Assembly (NCBI GenBank): GCA_011526375.1 | Contig: WTIT01000096.1 | Span: forward strand, 1-34,383 | Length of the DNA stretch: 34,383 nucleotides | Direction: 5' to 3' | Source of the DNA: Methanobacteriota archaeon | GTDB lineage: Archaea; Thermoplasmatota; Poseidoniia; Poseidoniales; Poseidoniaceae | Shown: positions 15,575-23,464 of the stretch, one piece after another | Position numbering within the stretch: the first letter of the stretch is position 1 | Layout: the number at the start of each line of letters is the position of its first letter | The notes under the pieces: generated by a model | Told to the model about the DNA's origin: nothing | What the model saw: the letters and a program-made list of their open reading frames with translations, nothing else | The model's database searches: none | Translations under genes and position numbers: made by a program

Positions 15575-16579
15575 ATGAGTGACCGCCTTTATGTTGGAAT
15601 TGACCTAGGAACATACCAATCTACTATCTCTTCAAGTGCTGGTGCAAGCCACACAATTGAGACTATAGTAGGAAGACCGAAAGACCCTGTAGCAAGAAAC
15701 TTTCTCGGAAGAGATGTATTGTTTGGTAATGATGCCTTGAAGAACAAGCTTGCATGTAACCTATACAGGCCTATGGCAGCTGGTGTTGCTCAAGATGATG
15801 AGGCGAACTTAGCGGCTGCTAAGGCATTCGTTTCCCATCTTCTAGAGACGGTGGACCCTGAAGAATACGACGAGGTATTCGGCGTTATTTGCTCACCAAG
15901 CCACGTATCCTTTACTGACAAATCAAACCTTGTCGCTACGCTAAGAGGACAAGTTAACGCAATAATGGTGGTAACAGAACCTTTCGCTACTGCTTATGGT
16001 ATCGAAGAAATTGCTGGGTCAATCGTTGTCGATATCGGTGCTGGAACCACAGATATTGCCCGTATCCACGGAACATTCCCATCTGATGAAGACCAAATCA
16101 CCATCCAAGAGGCTGGAGATTGGCTAGACCTTGCTTTGATGGAATTAGTCGTCAAGAAGTACACCGGCGCTCAAGTTACCAAAGATATGGTCCGCCGTTG
16201 GAAAGAAGCCTCATCATATGTTGGTAAGGAAACCAAGGAAGTCATGGTTGAGTTGTCTGTTGAAGGAAAGAAGCAGGTAGTAGATATCGGGGATCTAATC
16301 GTTGAGGCATGTGAATCAATTATCCCGCTGGTCGGTAATGCGATAAAGAAAATCGTTGCTACCGCTGACCCAGAATATCAGCCAGTCCTAAGAAACAACA
16401 TCATCCTCTCTGGTGGCGGTTCACTAATTGATGGTATTGCAGCAAGAATGGCTGAAGAAATTTCTGATATTGGAGATGTCAATGTATGGTGTGTAGAAGA
16501 TGCTATCAACAGCGTAGCAAATGGCGCACTGAAACTTGCTGGTGAAATGCCAGATGACATGTACACTGCAATTAACTAA
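15575..16579 (+). CDS. Actin-like ATPase of the MreB/MamK superfamily, most like MamK
   Basis: A 334-residue predicted filament-forming ATPase. Start ATG 15575 gives MSDRLYVGIDLGT and has GGTGA at a good distance; the frame is open further up but overlaps the protease. Actin-fold motifs: phosphate-1 loop GIDLGT (8-13), phosphate-2 loop DIGAGTTD (153-160), adenosine motif LSGGGS (about 278-283). Several stretches recall magnetosome MamK rather than MreB: VGRPKDPVARNFLGRDVLFGNDAL after the first strand pair, VVTEPFATAYGIE, the sequence HGTFPSDEDQITIQEAGDWLD after phosphate-2, ATADPEYQPVLRNNIILSGGGS, and the ending NGALKLAGEMPDDMY. Length is close to MamK (about 350). No magnetosome genes are visible nearby. 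The next gene encodes a long coiled-coil protein and is probably cotranscribed. The MamK assignment is from remembered family motifs. Confidence 0.88.
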   Translation: MSDRLYVGIDLGTYQSTISSSAGASHTIETIVGRPKDPVARNFLGRDVLFGNDALKNKLACNLYRPMAAGVAQDDEANLAAAKAFVSHLLETVDPEEYDEVFGVICSPSHVSFTDKSNLVATLRGQVNAIMVVTEPFATAYGIEEIAGSIVVDIGAGTTDIARIHGTFPSDEDQITIQEAGDWLDLALMELVVKKYTGAQVTKDMVRRWKEASSYVGKETKEVMVELSVEGKKQVVDIGDLIVEACESIIPLVGNAIKKIVATADPEYQPVLRNNIILSGGGSLIDGIAARMAEEISDIGDVNVWCVEDAINSVANGALKLAGEMPDDMYTAIN

Positions 16580-16632
16580 ACCCAATAGCGGATTTTTTGA
16601 TTGGGTCGATAATACGGCCTTTTGGACCCAAA

Positions 16633-17943
16633 ATGATTGGGAAAGTTCAAGAGTGGTTGATTACCGATAGGCGTCGTATGACAGTCGGCTCCTCATCACC
16701 CAGCGGAATAAAACGTGCCGGTGATAACTCTTCAGAAGAGCGGGCTGCACTGGAAGGAATGTTACAAGGATATCCAGTAGAACAATTGGTCGAGGAAGTG
16801 CTAATTGCCTGGGATGAATTGGCAAAAAGAAATGATGAAATGGTCTCAGTTAAGCAAAGACTGCGCGTATTAGAACTCGACTTGGCAGAAAGAGAAGACA
16901 TGGTTGCGCCTGAAGTTGCCCGAATGAAAGATTTGGAGACTGAACTGGAAGAACGTCGAAGTCAAATGGTTCATCTTGAGCGTTTATTATCCGATGCTAG
17001 ACAAGATTTAGCCGCACAACAATCATCGCTATCCAATGAAGAAAGGGTGCGGCTTGAGGACGAAGTTGAAGCTTTGAAATCCTTAACCTCTGAACAGGAT
17101 GAAGTTATTGGAGAAATGGAAGGAAGGGTTGCACAAATGGTTGAGGCTCTAGAGCGTGCTGCTGATGCCGGTCTAACTTCAGTCACTGCTGATGAAGTTC
17201 GAAGTTTAAAATCCCAAGTAGACAACATGACAAAACAGTATGAGGTCGAATTATCGGCGAATAAAGCATTGGAAGAAGAGCGTCAGAGACTCCGAGATAT
17301 TGCAGATCGATTACGTGGATTATTGGATGCTCGTGATAACAGACTAACAGAGTTAGAAGAGCAGTTAGAGAGAGTTATGCAGGGTCCTCGTTCGGTTTCT
17401 GCTGAACATGATTACTTAGTTGAACAAATTGAAGAGTTGAAGCGCAGGCTACTAGAGAGAAACCGTGAATATGAGTCTCTGCGAAGAAGGGAGAGGCGCC
17501 TACATAGTGATGTCTTTGAAAGAGATGAGAGAATACAGCAAATGTCTCTAACAATGAGTGATTTAGAGTCTGCATTACAAGATAGAACTGCTGAATTAAG
17601 GGAATTAGAGAGTATTAGGGAAACCATGTCTAATGAATTGGACTCTGTTCGTCGTGGAGAGCGTACCAGAGAAGTTGTTGGTAGAGTATTTGCCGATTCT
17701 TTATCCTTGGTGAGAGGTCATGATGAACGTGAGATGAAGCGTGAAATCTATGCTAACTCACCTGATGTTGAAAGAAAATTATCAACTCCTGATATAGATG
17801 ATATGGCAAACTTAGCTGATGGTGGCAGGGTCGATCTAGGTGTTGAAGAAACTGTTATCGAACCAGGTATGGAAGTAGATACGAATCGTCCTGCCGCACC
17901 AGGCGGTAGTGGTGACCCTGTTATCTTCGATGATGAAGACTGA
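16633..17943 (+). CDS. Long coiled-coil protein downstream of the actin-like gene
   Basis: Function unknown. From the ATG at 16633 the product is 436 residues (MIGKVQEWLITDRRR...). A TTG at 16597 and an ATG at 16678 (MTVGSSSPSG) are alternatives. After a short basic/Ser-rich head and a helical segment (LEGMLQGYPVEQLVEEVLIAWDELAKRN), residues of about 70-370 form heptad-rich Glu/Arg/Leu coiled coil (VKQRLRVLELDLAERED, LEERRSQMVHLERLL, LEEQLERVMQG, VEQIEELKRRLLERNREY). The tail is acidic and disordered (GSGDPVIFDDED). No signal peptide or membrane segment. It follows the MamK-like gene by 53 bases on the same strand, so a filament-binding, scaffolding or SMC-like structural partner is plausible. 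Not an SMC: no Walker motifs. Confidence 0.85.
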   Translation: MIGKVQEWLITDRRRMTVGSSSPSGIKRAGDNSSEERAALEGMLQGYPVEQLVEEVLIAWDELAKRNDEMVSVKQRLRVLELDLAEREDMVAPEVARMKDLETELEERRSQMVHLERLLSDARQDLAAQQSSLSNEERVRLEDEVEALKSLTSEQDEVIGEMEGRVAQMVEALERAADAGLTSVTADEVRSLKSQVDNMTKQYEVELSANKALEEERQRLRDIADRLRGLLDARDNRLTELEEQLERVMQGPRSVSAEHDYLVEQIEELKRRLLERNREYESLRRRERRLHSDVFERDERIQQMSLTMSDLESALQDRTAELRELESIRETMSNELDSVRRGERTREVVGRVFADSLSLVRGHDEREMKREIYANSPDVERKLSTPDIDDMANLADGGRVDLGVEETVIEPGMEVDTNRPAAPGGSGDPVIFDDED

Positions 17944-17950
17944 GTTTATC

Positions 17951-18790
17951 TCACAAAACTGTAGTTATTGCAGAGATCTTGTTTGCTAAGTCTGTAAGGT
18001 CTGTTGCATCTTCAGTTAATGTGCCTGTAACTATCCAGTCAGCCCCGGCATCAGCAGCAATCTTAGCTTGTTCAGGCGTCCTTATTCCGCCACCAACTAT
18101 CATAGTAAGCCCTTCAGTGGTTTTTGCAGATTTTATTAAATCTGGACTTACCTGCTTATCAGCACCACTCCCAGCTTCGAGGTATAGAAGTTTGAAACCA
18201 TACATTGCTGCAGTTAATGAATATGCCTTAACTAAATCAATGTCATCCTCCATAATTAGATCAGCGCTGCCAACCTCTCCTACTTTCCCTCCTGGGTGGC
18301 ATACAATGTATCCAGTAGGCAATGCATCGATGTCAAATTTGTCGATGTATGGCGCCCCCCTTACCTGCTCTCCAACCAAAAATCTACGGTCAGTTGAATT
18401 CATCAACATCATGAAAGTGATGGCATCAGCGGCAGGCGACAAGGCATGAGAGCCACCAGGAAAGAGCACGACTGGAACCTTCCATCTATCCTCGTCGCCA
18501 TCTGGTGATTGGCTAGCAGCAAATGCTCGTAATTCCAAGCCCTCCTGAATTGCAACACATGTTGCATGCACTATCTCGTCTGGTGTGTCTGTTGAGCCCC
18601 CGACAAATATCATCGATGAGCCCGATTCTATTGCCACGCATGCTCTATCTGCGGCGGTCTGAGGAGATTGTTTGTCAGGGTCAATCAGAGTAACATGTCT
18701 AGTTACCCCTTTGGTATTGGTTACATATGCTAGGATTGATTCATCGTCTCTACGCATGCCAACCATTCGTTGCTCTAACCTATAACGCAT
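17951..18790 (-). CDS. Geranylgeranylglyceryl phosphate synthase (GGGPS/PcrB family)
   Basis: Joins geranylgeranyl diphosphate to sn-glycerol-1-phosphate, the first committed step of archaeal ether-lipid synthesis. The 279-residue product has the TIM-barrel signature motifs HVTLIDPDK (about 32-40), MIFVGGSTD, VVLFPGGSHALSPAADAI, GYIVCHPGGKVGEVG, LLYLEAGSGADKQV and MIVGGGIRTPEQAKIAADAGADWIVTGTL, which bind the glycerol phosphate and metal. A second in-frame ATG at 18766 (MVGMRRDDE) is a good alternative start. AATAAATAT at about 18791-18799 would be the right distance for a leaderless transcript beginning there. The gene is divergent from the ABC exporter gene and is strong evidence that the genome is archaeal. 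Confidence 0.94.
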   Translation of the reverse strand: MRYRLEQRMVGMRRDDESILAYVTNTKGVTRHVTLIDPDKQSPQTAADRACVAIESGSSMIFVGGSTDTPDEIVHATCVAIQEGLELRAFAASQSPDGDEDRWKVPVVLFPGGSHALSPAADAITFMMLMNSTDRRFLVGEQVRGAPYIDKFDIDALPTGYIVCHPGGKVGEVGSADLIMEDDIDLVKAYSLTAAMYGFKLLYLEAGSGADKQVSPDLIKSAKTTEGLTMIVGGGIRTPEQAKIAADAGADWIVTGTLTEDATDLTDLANKISAITTVL

Positions 18791-18861
18791 ATTTATTGCG
18801 GAGATAATTTACTACAGGGACTTAATCACATAGTTATCAATAACAACCGTTTGGACTAGTC

Positions 18862-20634
18862 ATGGGCGAAGTTGGTCCTTTCAGAAGACTATTGTCACAC
18901 ATGAAAGACCACAGGAAGACAATACGGCTTGCTTCTCTATGTTCAGTAACTAACAAGATTTGGGATTTAGCACCACCATTGTTAATCGGTTTAGCGGTGG
19001 ATGTTGTGGTCCTCAGAGAAAATTCATACCTTGCCGGACTAGGATATTCTGACCCTTGGACTCAGCTGATTTTGCTGTCGGTTCTAACTTTCGTGATATG
19101 GGGGCTTGAGTCATTGTTCGAATATTTTTATGGGGTATTATGGCGCAATTTAGCACAGACAGTCCAACATGAACTTAGATTAGATACTTTCAACCATGTG
19201 CAAAAACAGGGTATGGGTTGGTTCGATGAACGTCAAAAGGGCGATATTCTAGCAATACTCAACGATGATATTAACCAACTAGAGAGGTTTCTCGATAAAG
19301 GTGCTAACGACTTATTACAAGTGTCAACCACGGTCTTAGTTGTTGGTGCGGTCTTCTTATTCATATCATGGGAAGTTGCAATGTTGGCAATTATTCCTAT
19401 CCCTTTGATCGTCTGGGGCTCTTTCAAGTACCAACGCAGTCTTGAGCCAAAATACGCTGATGTGAGAAATGCGGCAGGAAAAATGAACGCTCTATTGGAG
19501 AACGATCTATCGGGAATGTCGACGATTCAATCCTTTACTGCTGAGGAAATAGAAGTCGCTAGAGTCAAGAAGTTAAGTGATGATTACCGAGAAGCAAATC
19601 GAAAGGCAATCCGGTTGTCTGCCGCATTTACACCGTTAATTCGTATGGCTATTTTGTGTGGATTTACTGCAACTCTATTGCTTGGTGGGTGGTTTACCCT
19701 AGAAGGAGAGTTGGCTGTTGGTGCTTATTCTGTACTGGTCTTCATGACTCAGCGTCTGCTATGGCCTCTGACTCGCCTCGGTGAAACATTTGACTTGTAT
19801 CAAAGAGCCATGGCTTCGTCAACTAGAGTGTTAGATGTATTAACCTCTGAAATTGAAATTTCCCAGGGAGAATATGTCCCCGACAGGGAAATCATAGAAA
19901 ATAGTGATATTACTTTCGAAGGGGTTAGTTTTGCTTATTCCGGCCGAGATAACACATTTACTGACCTATCCCTTACACTAAATGCTGGAAAAACTACAGG
20001 AGTTGTTGGCTCTACTGGTGCGGGAAAGACTACTCTAACCCGTTTGTTGCTGAGGTTTGCCCAGCCAAATTCTGGAAAAATAATATGGGCAGAACAAGAA
20101 ATTGCTGATTGGTCCTTGAAACAACTTCGCTCCTCCATAGCATTGGTTGAGCAACACATCACGTTATTTCCAACATCAATTCTTGAAAATATTAGATATG
20201 GTAACCCAAATGCTACTGATAAACAAGTCATGGATGCAGCAAAGGCCGCCGAAGTGACGGAATTCGTTAACTCACTACCGGAACAGTGGGAAACTATGGT
20301 TGGAGAGGGGGGATATCGATTGTCTGGTGGTCAAAGACAGAGGTTGGCTATAGCTAGAGCTGTATTGAAAGATGCTCCTTTACTCATACTAGATGAAGCG
20401 ACTTCTGCTGTAGATAACGAAACAGAAGCTTCTCTGCAAAGATCTATTGATTATGTATCAAAGGATAGGACTACCTTGATTATCGCTCACAGATTATCTA
20501 CTATACGTAACTGTGACACTATACTAGTAATGGACAATGGCATGATTGTCGAACAAGGAGAGCATGATGATTTAGTCGCTCTAGGCGGAATTTACAGCAG
20601 GTTGTGGAAAGTGCAAACTGGACAGAAGTCTTGA
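18862..20634 (+). CDS. ABC exporter half-transporter (fused permease and ATPase)
   Basis: A 590-residue half-transporter expected to work as a dimer. The N-terminal 320 residues are the six-helix exporter domain (SLCSVTNKIWDLAPPLLIGLAVDVVV, ILLSVLTFVIWGLESLFEYFYG, VSTTVLVVGAVFLFISWEVAMLAIIPIPLIVWG, MAILCGFTATLLLGGWF). The C-terminal half is the nucleotide-binding domain: Walker A GSTGAGKTTL (about 384), Q-loop ALVEQHITLFP, signature RLSGGQRQR, Walker B LLILDEATSA, switch IIAHRLST. The order and spacing match the MsbA/MdlB lipid and multidrug exporter group. The substrate is not predictable. It is divergent from the ether-lipid gene, so a lipid-related substrate is possible but unproven. Confidence 0.93.
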   Translation: MGEVGPFRRLLSHMKDHRKTIRLASLCSVTNKIWDLAPPLLIGLAVDVVVLRENSYLAGLGYSDPWTQLILLSVLTFVIWGLESLFEYFYGVLWRNLAQTVQHELRLDTFNHVQKQGMGWFDERQKGDILAILNDDINQLERFLDKGANDLLQVSTTVLVVGAVFLFISWEVAMLAIIPIPLIVWGSFKYQRSLEPKYADVRNAAGKMNALLENDLSGMSTIQSFTAEEIEVARVKKLSDDYREANRKAIRLSAAFTPLIRMAILCGFTATLLLGGWFTLEGELAVGAYSVLVFMTQRLLWPLTRLGETFDLYQRAMASSTRVLDVLTSEIEISQGEYVPDREIIENSDITFEGVSFAYSGRDNTFTDLSLTLNAGKTTGVVGSTGAGKTTLTRLLLRFAQPNSGKIIWAEQEIADWSLKQLRSSIALVEQHITLFPTSILENIRYGNPNATDKQVMDAAKAAEVTEFVNSLPEQWETMVGEGGYRLSGGQRQRLAIARAVLKDAPLLILDEATSAVDNETEASLQRSIDYVSKDRTTLIIAHRLSTIRNCDTILVMDNGMIVEQGEHDDLVALGGIYSRLWKVQTGQKS

Positions 20635-20647
20635 AATCGCATGAATG

Positions 20648-20675
20648 TTTTATAAATCTTAACACCCTTTTATAA
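20648..20675 (+). promoter_or_regulatory. Proteorhodopsin promoter, two TATA-like boxes
   Basis: TTTATAAAT at 20648-20656 is centred 28 bases before the ATG at 20680. A second box, TTTATAAG at 20668-20675, would start transcription near 20697, just before the in-frame ATG at 20707. The two boxes thus match the two possible starts and could give two leaderless transcripts. Confidence 0.5.
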
Positions 20676-20679
20676 GTAA

Positions 20680-21588
20680 ATGCAAAAAAAACACAGTTTG
20701 AGAACTATGATAACAGAGAAATTCTCGAAAACCACAAGCCTGCTTTTGATTGCCACCATGACCCTAGCGCTTGCATCAACTGTAAGCGCTGCTGACCCAG
20801 CAATGCCGTCAGCTATTGGTGAAGACGGATTGCCTGTATTCCTAGATGATGGTGTAGGCGACGACACATTAGAACTAATTACGTTCTTCTTGTTCTTCGT
20901 CGGTTACATCTCCATGGGTGCAGCATTTGTTTTCTTCATGTCTGAAAGAAACAATGTTGCTCCACAATACAGAACCACAATGACCATATCCGCACTTATC
21001 GTCGGTATCGCCGCATTCCACTACTACTACATGCGTGGCGTATACGCTGACTACGGAACTGTATCAATTGAGTACAGATACATGGACTGGATAATTACCG
21101 TTCCATTGATGGCTCTTAAGTTCCCTAGCCTAGTTGGCAAGGACGCTATTACTGATGCTAAGTTCCTAGGTATGGGATTCACTGGTGTATGTTTCACCGG
21201 TGCTCTAATCATGATCGGTTTCGGTTACCTAGGTGAATCCGGTGCTATGAACGGACTAGCTGGTCTAGTTCTTGGTGGTGTTGGATGGGCTATGATTATC
21301 GTAGCAACTGGTACCCCATGGTCATCTGGACTGGGTGTCGACAACAGCAAGATCAAGTCAGAGTTGATGTGGTCTGCAAACGCTCTACGATGGTTTATCG
21401 TAGTCGGTTGGATCATCTACCCTCTAGGTTACTTGTTCAGCCCAGAAGCTGACCTACTAGATGGTGACCAAGAGTTGATGGCTGTTGCTTACAACATCGC
21501 TGACATGATCAACAAGATCGGTTTCGGTATTGTTGCATGGATGGGTGCTAAGAAAGCAACCGAAGCTCTTGCTGCATCAGAAGAGTGA
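20680..21588 (+). CDS. Proteorhodopsin (light-driven proton pump), D-T-K motif
   Basis: A 302-residue retinal protein, or 293 from the ATG at 20707. An N-terminal signal-like segment (TTSLLLIATMTLALASTVSA) precedes seven membrane helices. Retinal is attached to Lys279 in helix G (YNIADMINKIGFG), with Asp275 as second counter-ion. In helix C (EYRYMDWIITVPLMALKF) the primary acceptor is Asp136 and Thr140 is conserved. The position of the usual Glu proton donor (Glu108 in the bacterial GPR) is Lys147. His114 (FHYYYMRGVY) matches the GPR His75. The tuning site (GPR 105) is Met144, which suggests green absorption. Codons end in C or in CTA/GGT more than in neighbouring genes, as in strongly expressed genes. 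No carotenoid or blh-type retinal-synthesis gene is within the window. Its stop abuts that of the convergent gene. Confidence 0.96.
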   Translation: MQKKHSLRTMITEKFSKTTSLLLIATMTLALASTVSAADPAMPSAIGEDGLPVFLDDGVGDDTLELITFFLFFVGYISMGAAFVFFMSERNNVAPQYRTTMTISALIVGIAAFHYYYMRGVYADYGTVSIEYRYMDWIITVPLMALKFPSLVGKDAITDAKFLGMGFTGVCFTGALIMIGFGYLGESGAMNGLAGLVLGGVGWAMIIVATGTPWSSGLGVDNSKIKSELMWSANALRWFIVVGWIIYPLGYLFSPEADLLDGDQELMAVAYNIADMINKIGFGIVAWMGAKKATEALAASEE

Positions 21589-22623
21589 TTACGAAATAGA
21601 TAGTTTGCGAATTAGGTTTTCAATGGTTAGCCATTGAAGCCTGTTCCAAACAAATGCGAAGATGAGCCAGGTGGTGGTGAAAACTGCCACTGCCTGGCTC
21701 GCTTCCATAACCGTCCAATTATTTTCATTTTCATAATTGGACATAATGGTTAATGGAATAAAATGTACAACGTAGATAGTCAGAGATATTCGTCCTGATG
21801 CCTCGAATAATGTTAGATTAAATTCTTGAATAACCAACCAGAAAATGAATACTCCTGTCAATGAACCGATTAAGAATCCGAGATTTGCTGGAAAGAAATT
21901 GAGGTGATCGCCTTTAGTTGGGTGAGCCCATGTATTTCCATCAATACTCGATATAATTAGTGAAAATAGACAATAGCATACTCCTATTATTATCAGTAAC
22001 AAGGTGGTGTTATTCCTTGGAAGTGTTTTCCCCCCCTCCGTAATGGAACTTCCAAGGAATGCACCAACCACTGCAAAACTTATCCATGGAAATAGTGGAT
22101 ATGTTCCAGTCAAAATCAAGTGAGAAACAAATGTAGAGATATTATCGGTATTTACTCTCTTATCCCAATCATTAGCTCCTTGAAAATTTAACATTGCTTC
22201 ATTTATTCCATATAGCAAAATAAGACACAACCAGAAAACTGTTAGGTTTTGTTTAGTTGATGATAACTTTACAATTAATGGTTTAATCACTATCAGTATA
22301 GCAAATAATGACAATATTCCTGGGGTAAAGGTTGCATACAAATGGGGTGACGAAATATTTACAATAAACTGCAAAATTATTAGAATTGAAGCTTTGATTA
22401 AATTATTTTTAGTTGAGGATTGTGATTTTATTAGCCCCCAACCAAAAATCGTCACAAATAACGGTGCGGCTAGACCACCTAGGCCAGCTATTAGATATGC
22501 AAACCAAGTTGATTGCACCCCTTGATATGGGTTCCACGTTGCAGCGGCATGAACCATTACCATCAACAAAACGGCTAGACCTCTGAGAGAATCTATTGCA
22601 ACAACTCTGCCGTTATTTGTCAT
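21589..22623 (-). CDS. Polytopic membrane protein related to DUF1624/DUF418 acyltransferases (heparan-alpha-glucosaminide acetyltransferase-like)
   Basis: A membrane protein of 344 residues from the ATG at 22623. An ATG at 22632 would overlap purQ by 8 bases. The opening VVAIDSLRGLAVLLMVMVHAAATW is the conserved R-x-x-x-x-D-x-x-R-G-x-A signature with a His in the first helix. LFVTIFGWGLIKS, GTYPLFPWISFAVVGAFLG and FEASGRISLTIYVVHFIPLT are further motifs of this superfamily. About ten hydrophobic helices are visible. Such proteins move acyl groups across or onto extracytoplasmic glycans, but the acceptor here is unknown. It follows purQ directly on the same strand, probably cotranscribed by packing rather than by shared function. 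AT content is higher than in the neighbouring proteorhodopsin gene. Confidence 0.75.
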   Translation of the reverse strand: MTNNGRVVAIDSLRGLAVLLMVMVHAAATWNPYQGVQSTWFAYLIAGLGGLAAPLFVTIFGWGLIKSQSSTKNNLIKASILIILQFIVNISSPHLYATFTPGILSLFAILIVIKPLIVKLSSTKQNLTVFWLCLILLYGINEAMLNFQGANDWDKRVNTDNISTFVSHLILTGTYPLFPWISFAVVGAFLGSSITEGGKTLPRNNTTLLLIIIGVCYCLFSLIISSIDGNTWAHPTKGDHLNFFPANLGFLIGSLTGVFIFWLVIQEFNLTLFEASGRISLTIYVVHFIPLTIMSNYENENNWTVMEASQAVAVFTTTWLIFAFVWNRLQWLTIENLIRKLSIS

Positions 22624-22624
22624 A

Positions 22625-23464
22625 TCAATCATTTATCGATTTGACATAATCAACAGCATTTCTGAATATTTGCAAACCTTGACCTTCCCAACTTATTTCA
22701 GAATTGGTGCTTGGTGCTGTACCCCGAGTGAAGTCTGGATGCAACCATTGTGCATAAATTGCTTCGGGGTGAGGCATTAAACCGAATACTAAACCAGTTT
22801 TATCAGATATTCCTGCGATATTCATCATGCTACCATTAGGGGATTTAGGGAACGGCAAAACTTCATCGTTATTTGAGTTATATTGGTTGTTGGGGTCGAC
22901 ATAACGAACGGTAATTTGATTATTTGCTGATAGTTTAGCAAGGCTTTCTCTATCTGGCATGACGTATTTGCCCTCTCCGTGTCTTACGGGGCAATCAATT
23001 TGCGTTATCCCTTTAGTCCAAATACAGTTGCTATCCTGATTGAATTCCAAAGTAACCCATCGATCTTCATATCTGCCTGAATCGTTCAAAGTTAGACTTG
23101 CACGTTGGATGAAATCGGGCTCGTTAGTGTCTGGGCCGGGAAGTAAACCTGTTTTAACTAAAACTTGGAATCCATTGCATATACCAATAATTGGTTTACC
23201 GGCTTGGATAAACTTGCTTAATTCTTCGCGGAGTGAAAACCGCATCCTATTGCCCATCAGCCTACCACTGCCTAGATGGTCGCCGAAAGAAAAACCTCCT
23301 GGAACCGCGAGAATATCATAGTTAGATAATTCATCTAATCCTGTGATAAATGAGTTTAGATGAACTCTAGTGGATTTGCCGCCGACCATTTCGAAAACTG
23401 CTGCAGTTTCATGGTCACAGTTTATTCCAAAACCAAACAATACGGCAACCTTTGGGGTGTACAT
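22625..23464 (-). CDS. purQ: Phosphoribosylformylglycinamidine synthase, glutaminase subunit PurQ
   Basis: Class I glutamine amidotransferase that supplies ammonia to PurL (purine synthesis, step 4). The 279-residue product has the nucleophile Cys96 in GICNGFQVL, the PGGFSFGDHLGSGR oxyanion-region loop and the His-Glu dyad in LMPHPEAIY near the C terminus. The ATG at 23464 overlaps the purL stop (TGATG), so translation is coupled; a TTG one codon upstream is possible but unlikely. At 279 residues it is longer than the common small PurQ (about 225), resembling the longer PurQ found with larger PurL forms. Confidence 0.94.
   Translation of the reverse strand: MYTPKVAVLFGFGINCDHETAAVFEMVGGKSTRVHLNSFITGLDELSNYDILAVPGGFSFGDHLGSGRLMGNRMRFSLREELSKFIQAGKPIIGICNGFQVLVKTGLLPGPDTNEPDFIQRASLTLNDSGRYEDRWVTLEFNQDSNCIWTKGITQIDCPVRHGEGKYVMPDRESLAKLSANNQITVRYVDPNNQYNSNNDEVLPFPKSPNGSMMNIAGISDKTGLVFGLMPHPEAIYAQWLHPDFTRGTAPSTNSEISWEGQGLQIFRNAVDYVKSIND

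Noticed and set aside
15575-17943. A magnetosome gene island
   Set aside because: Apart from the MamK-like actin, no mam or mms gene, cation-diffusion transporter or iron-handling protein is visible nearby.
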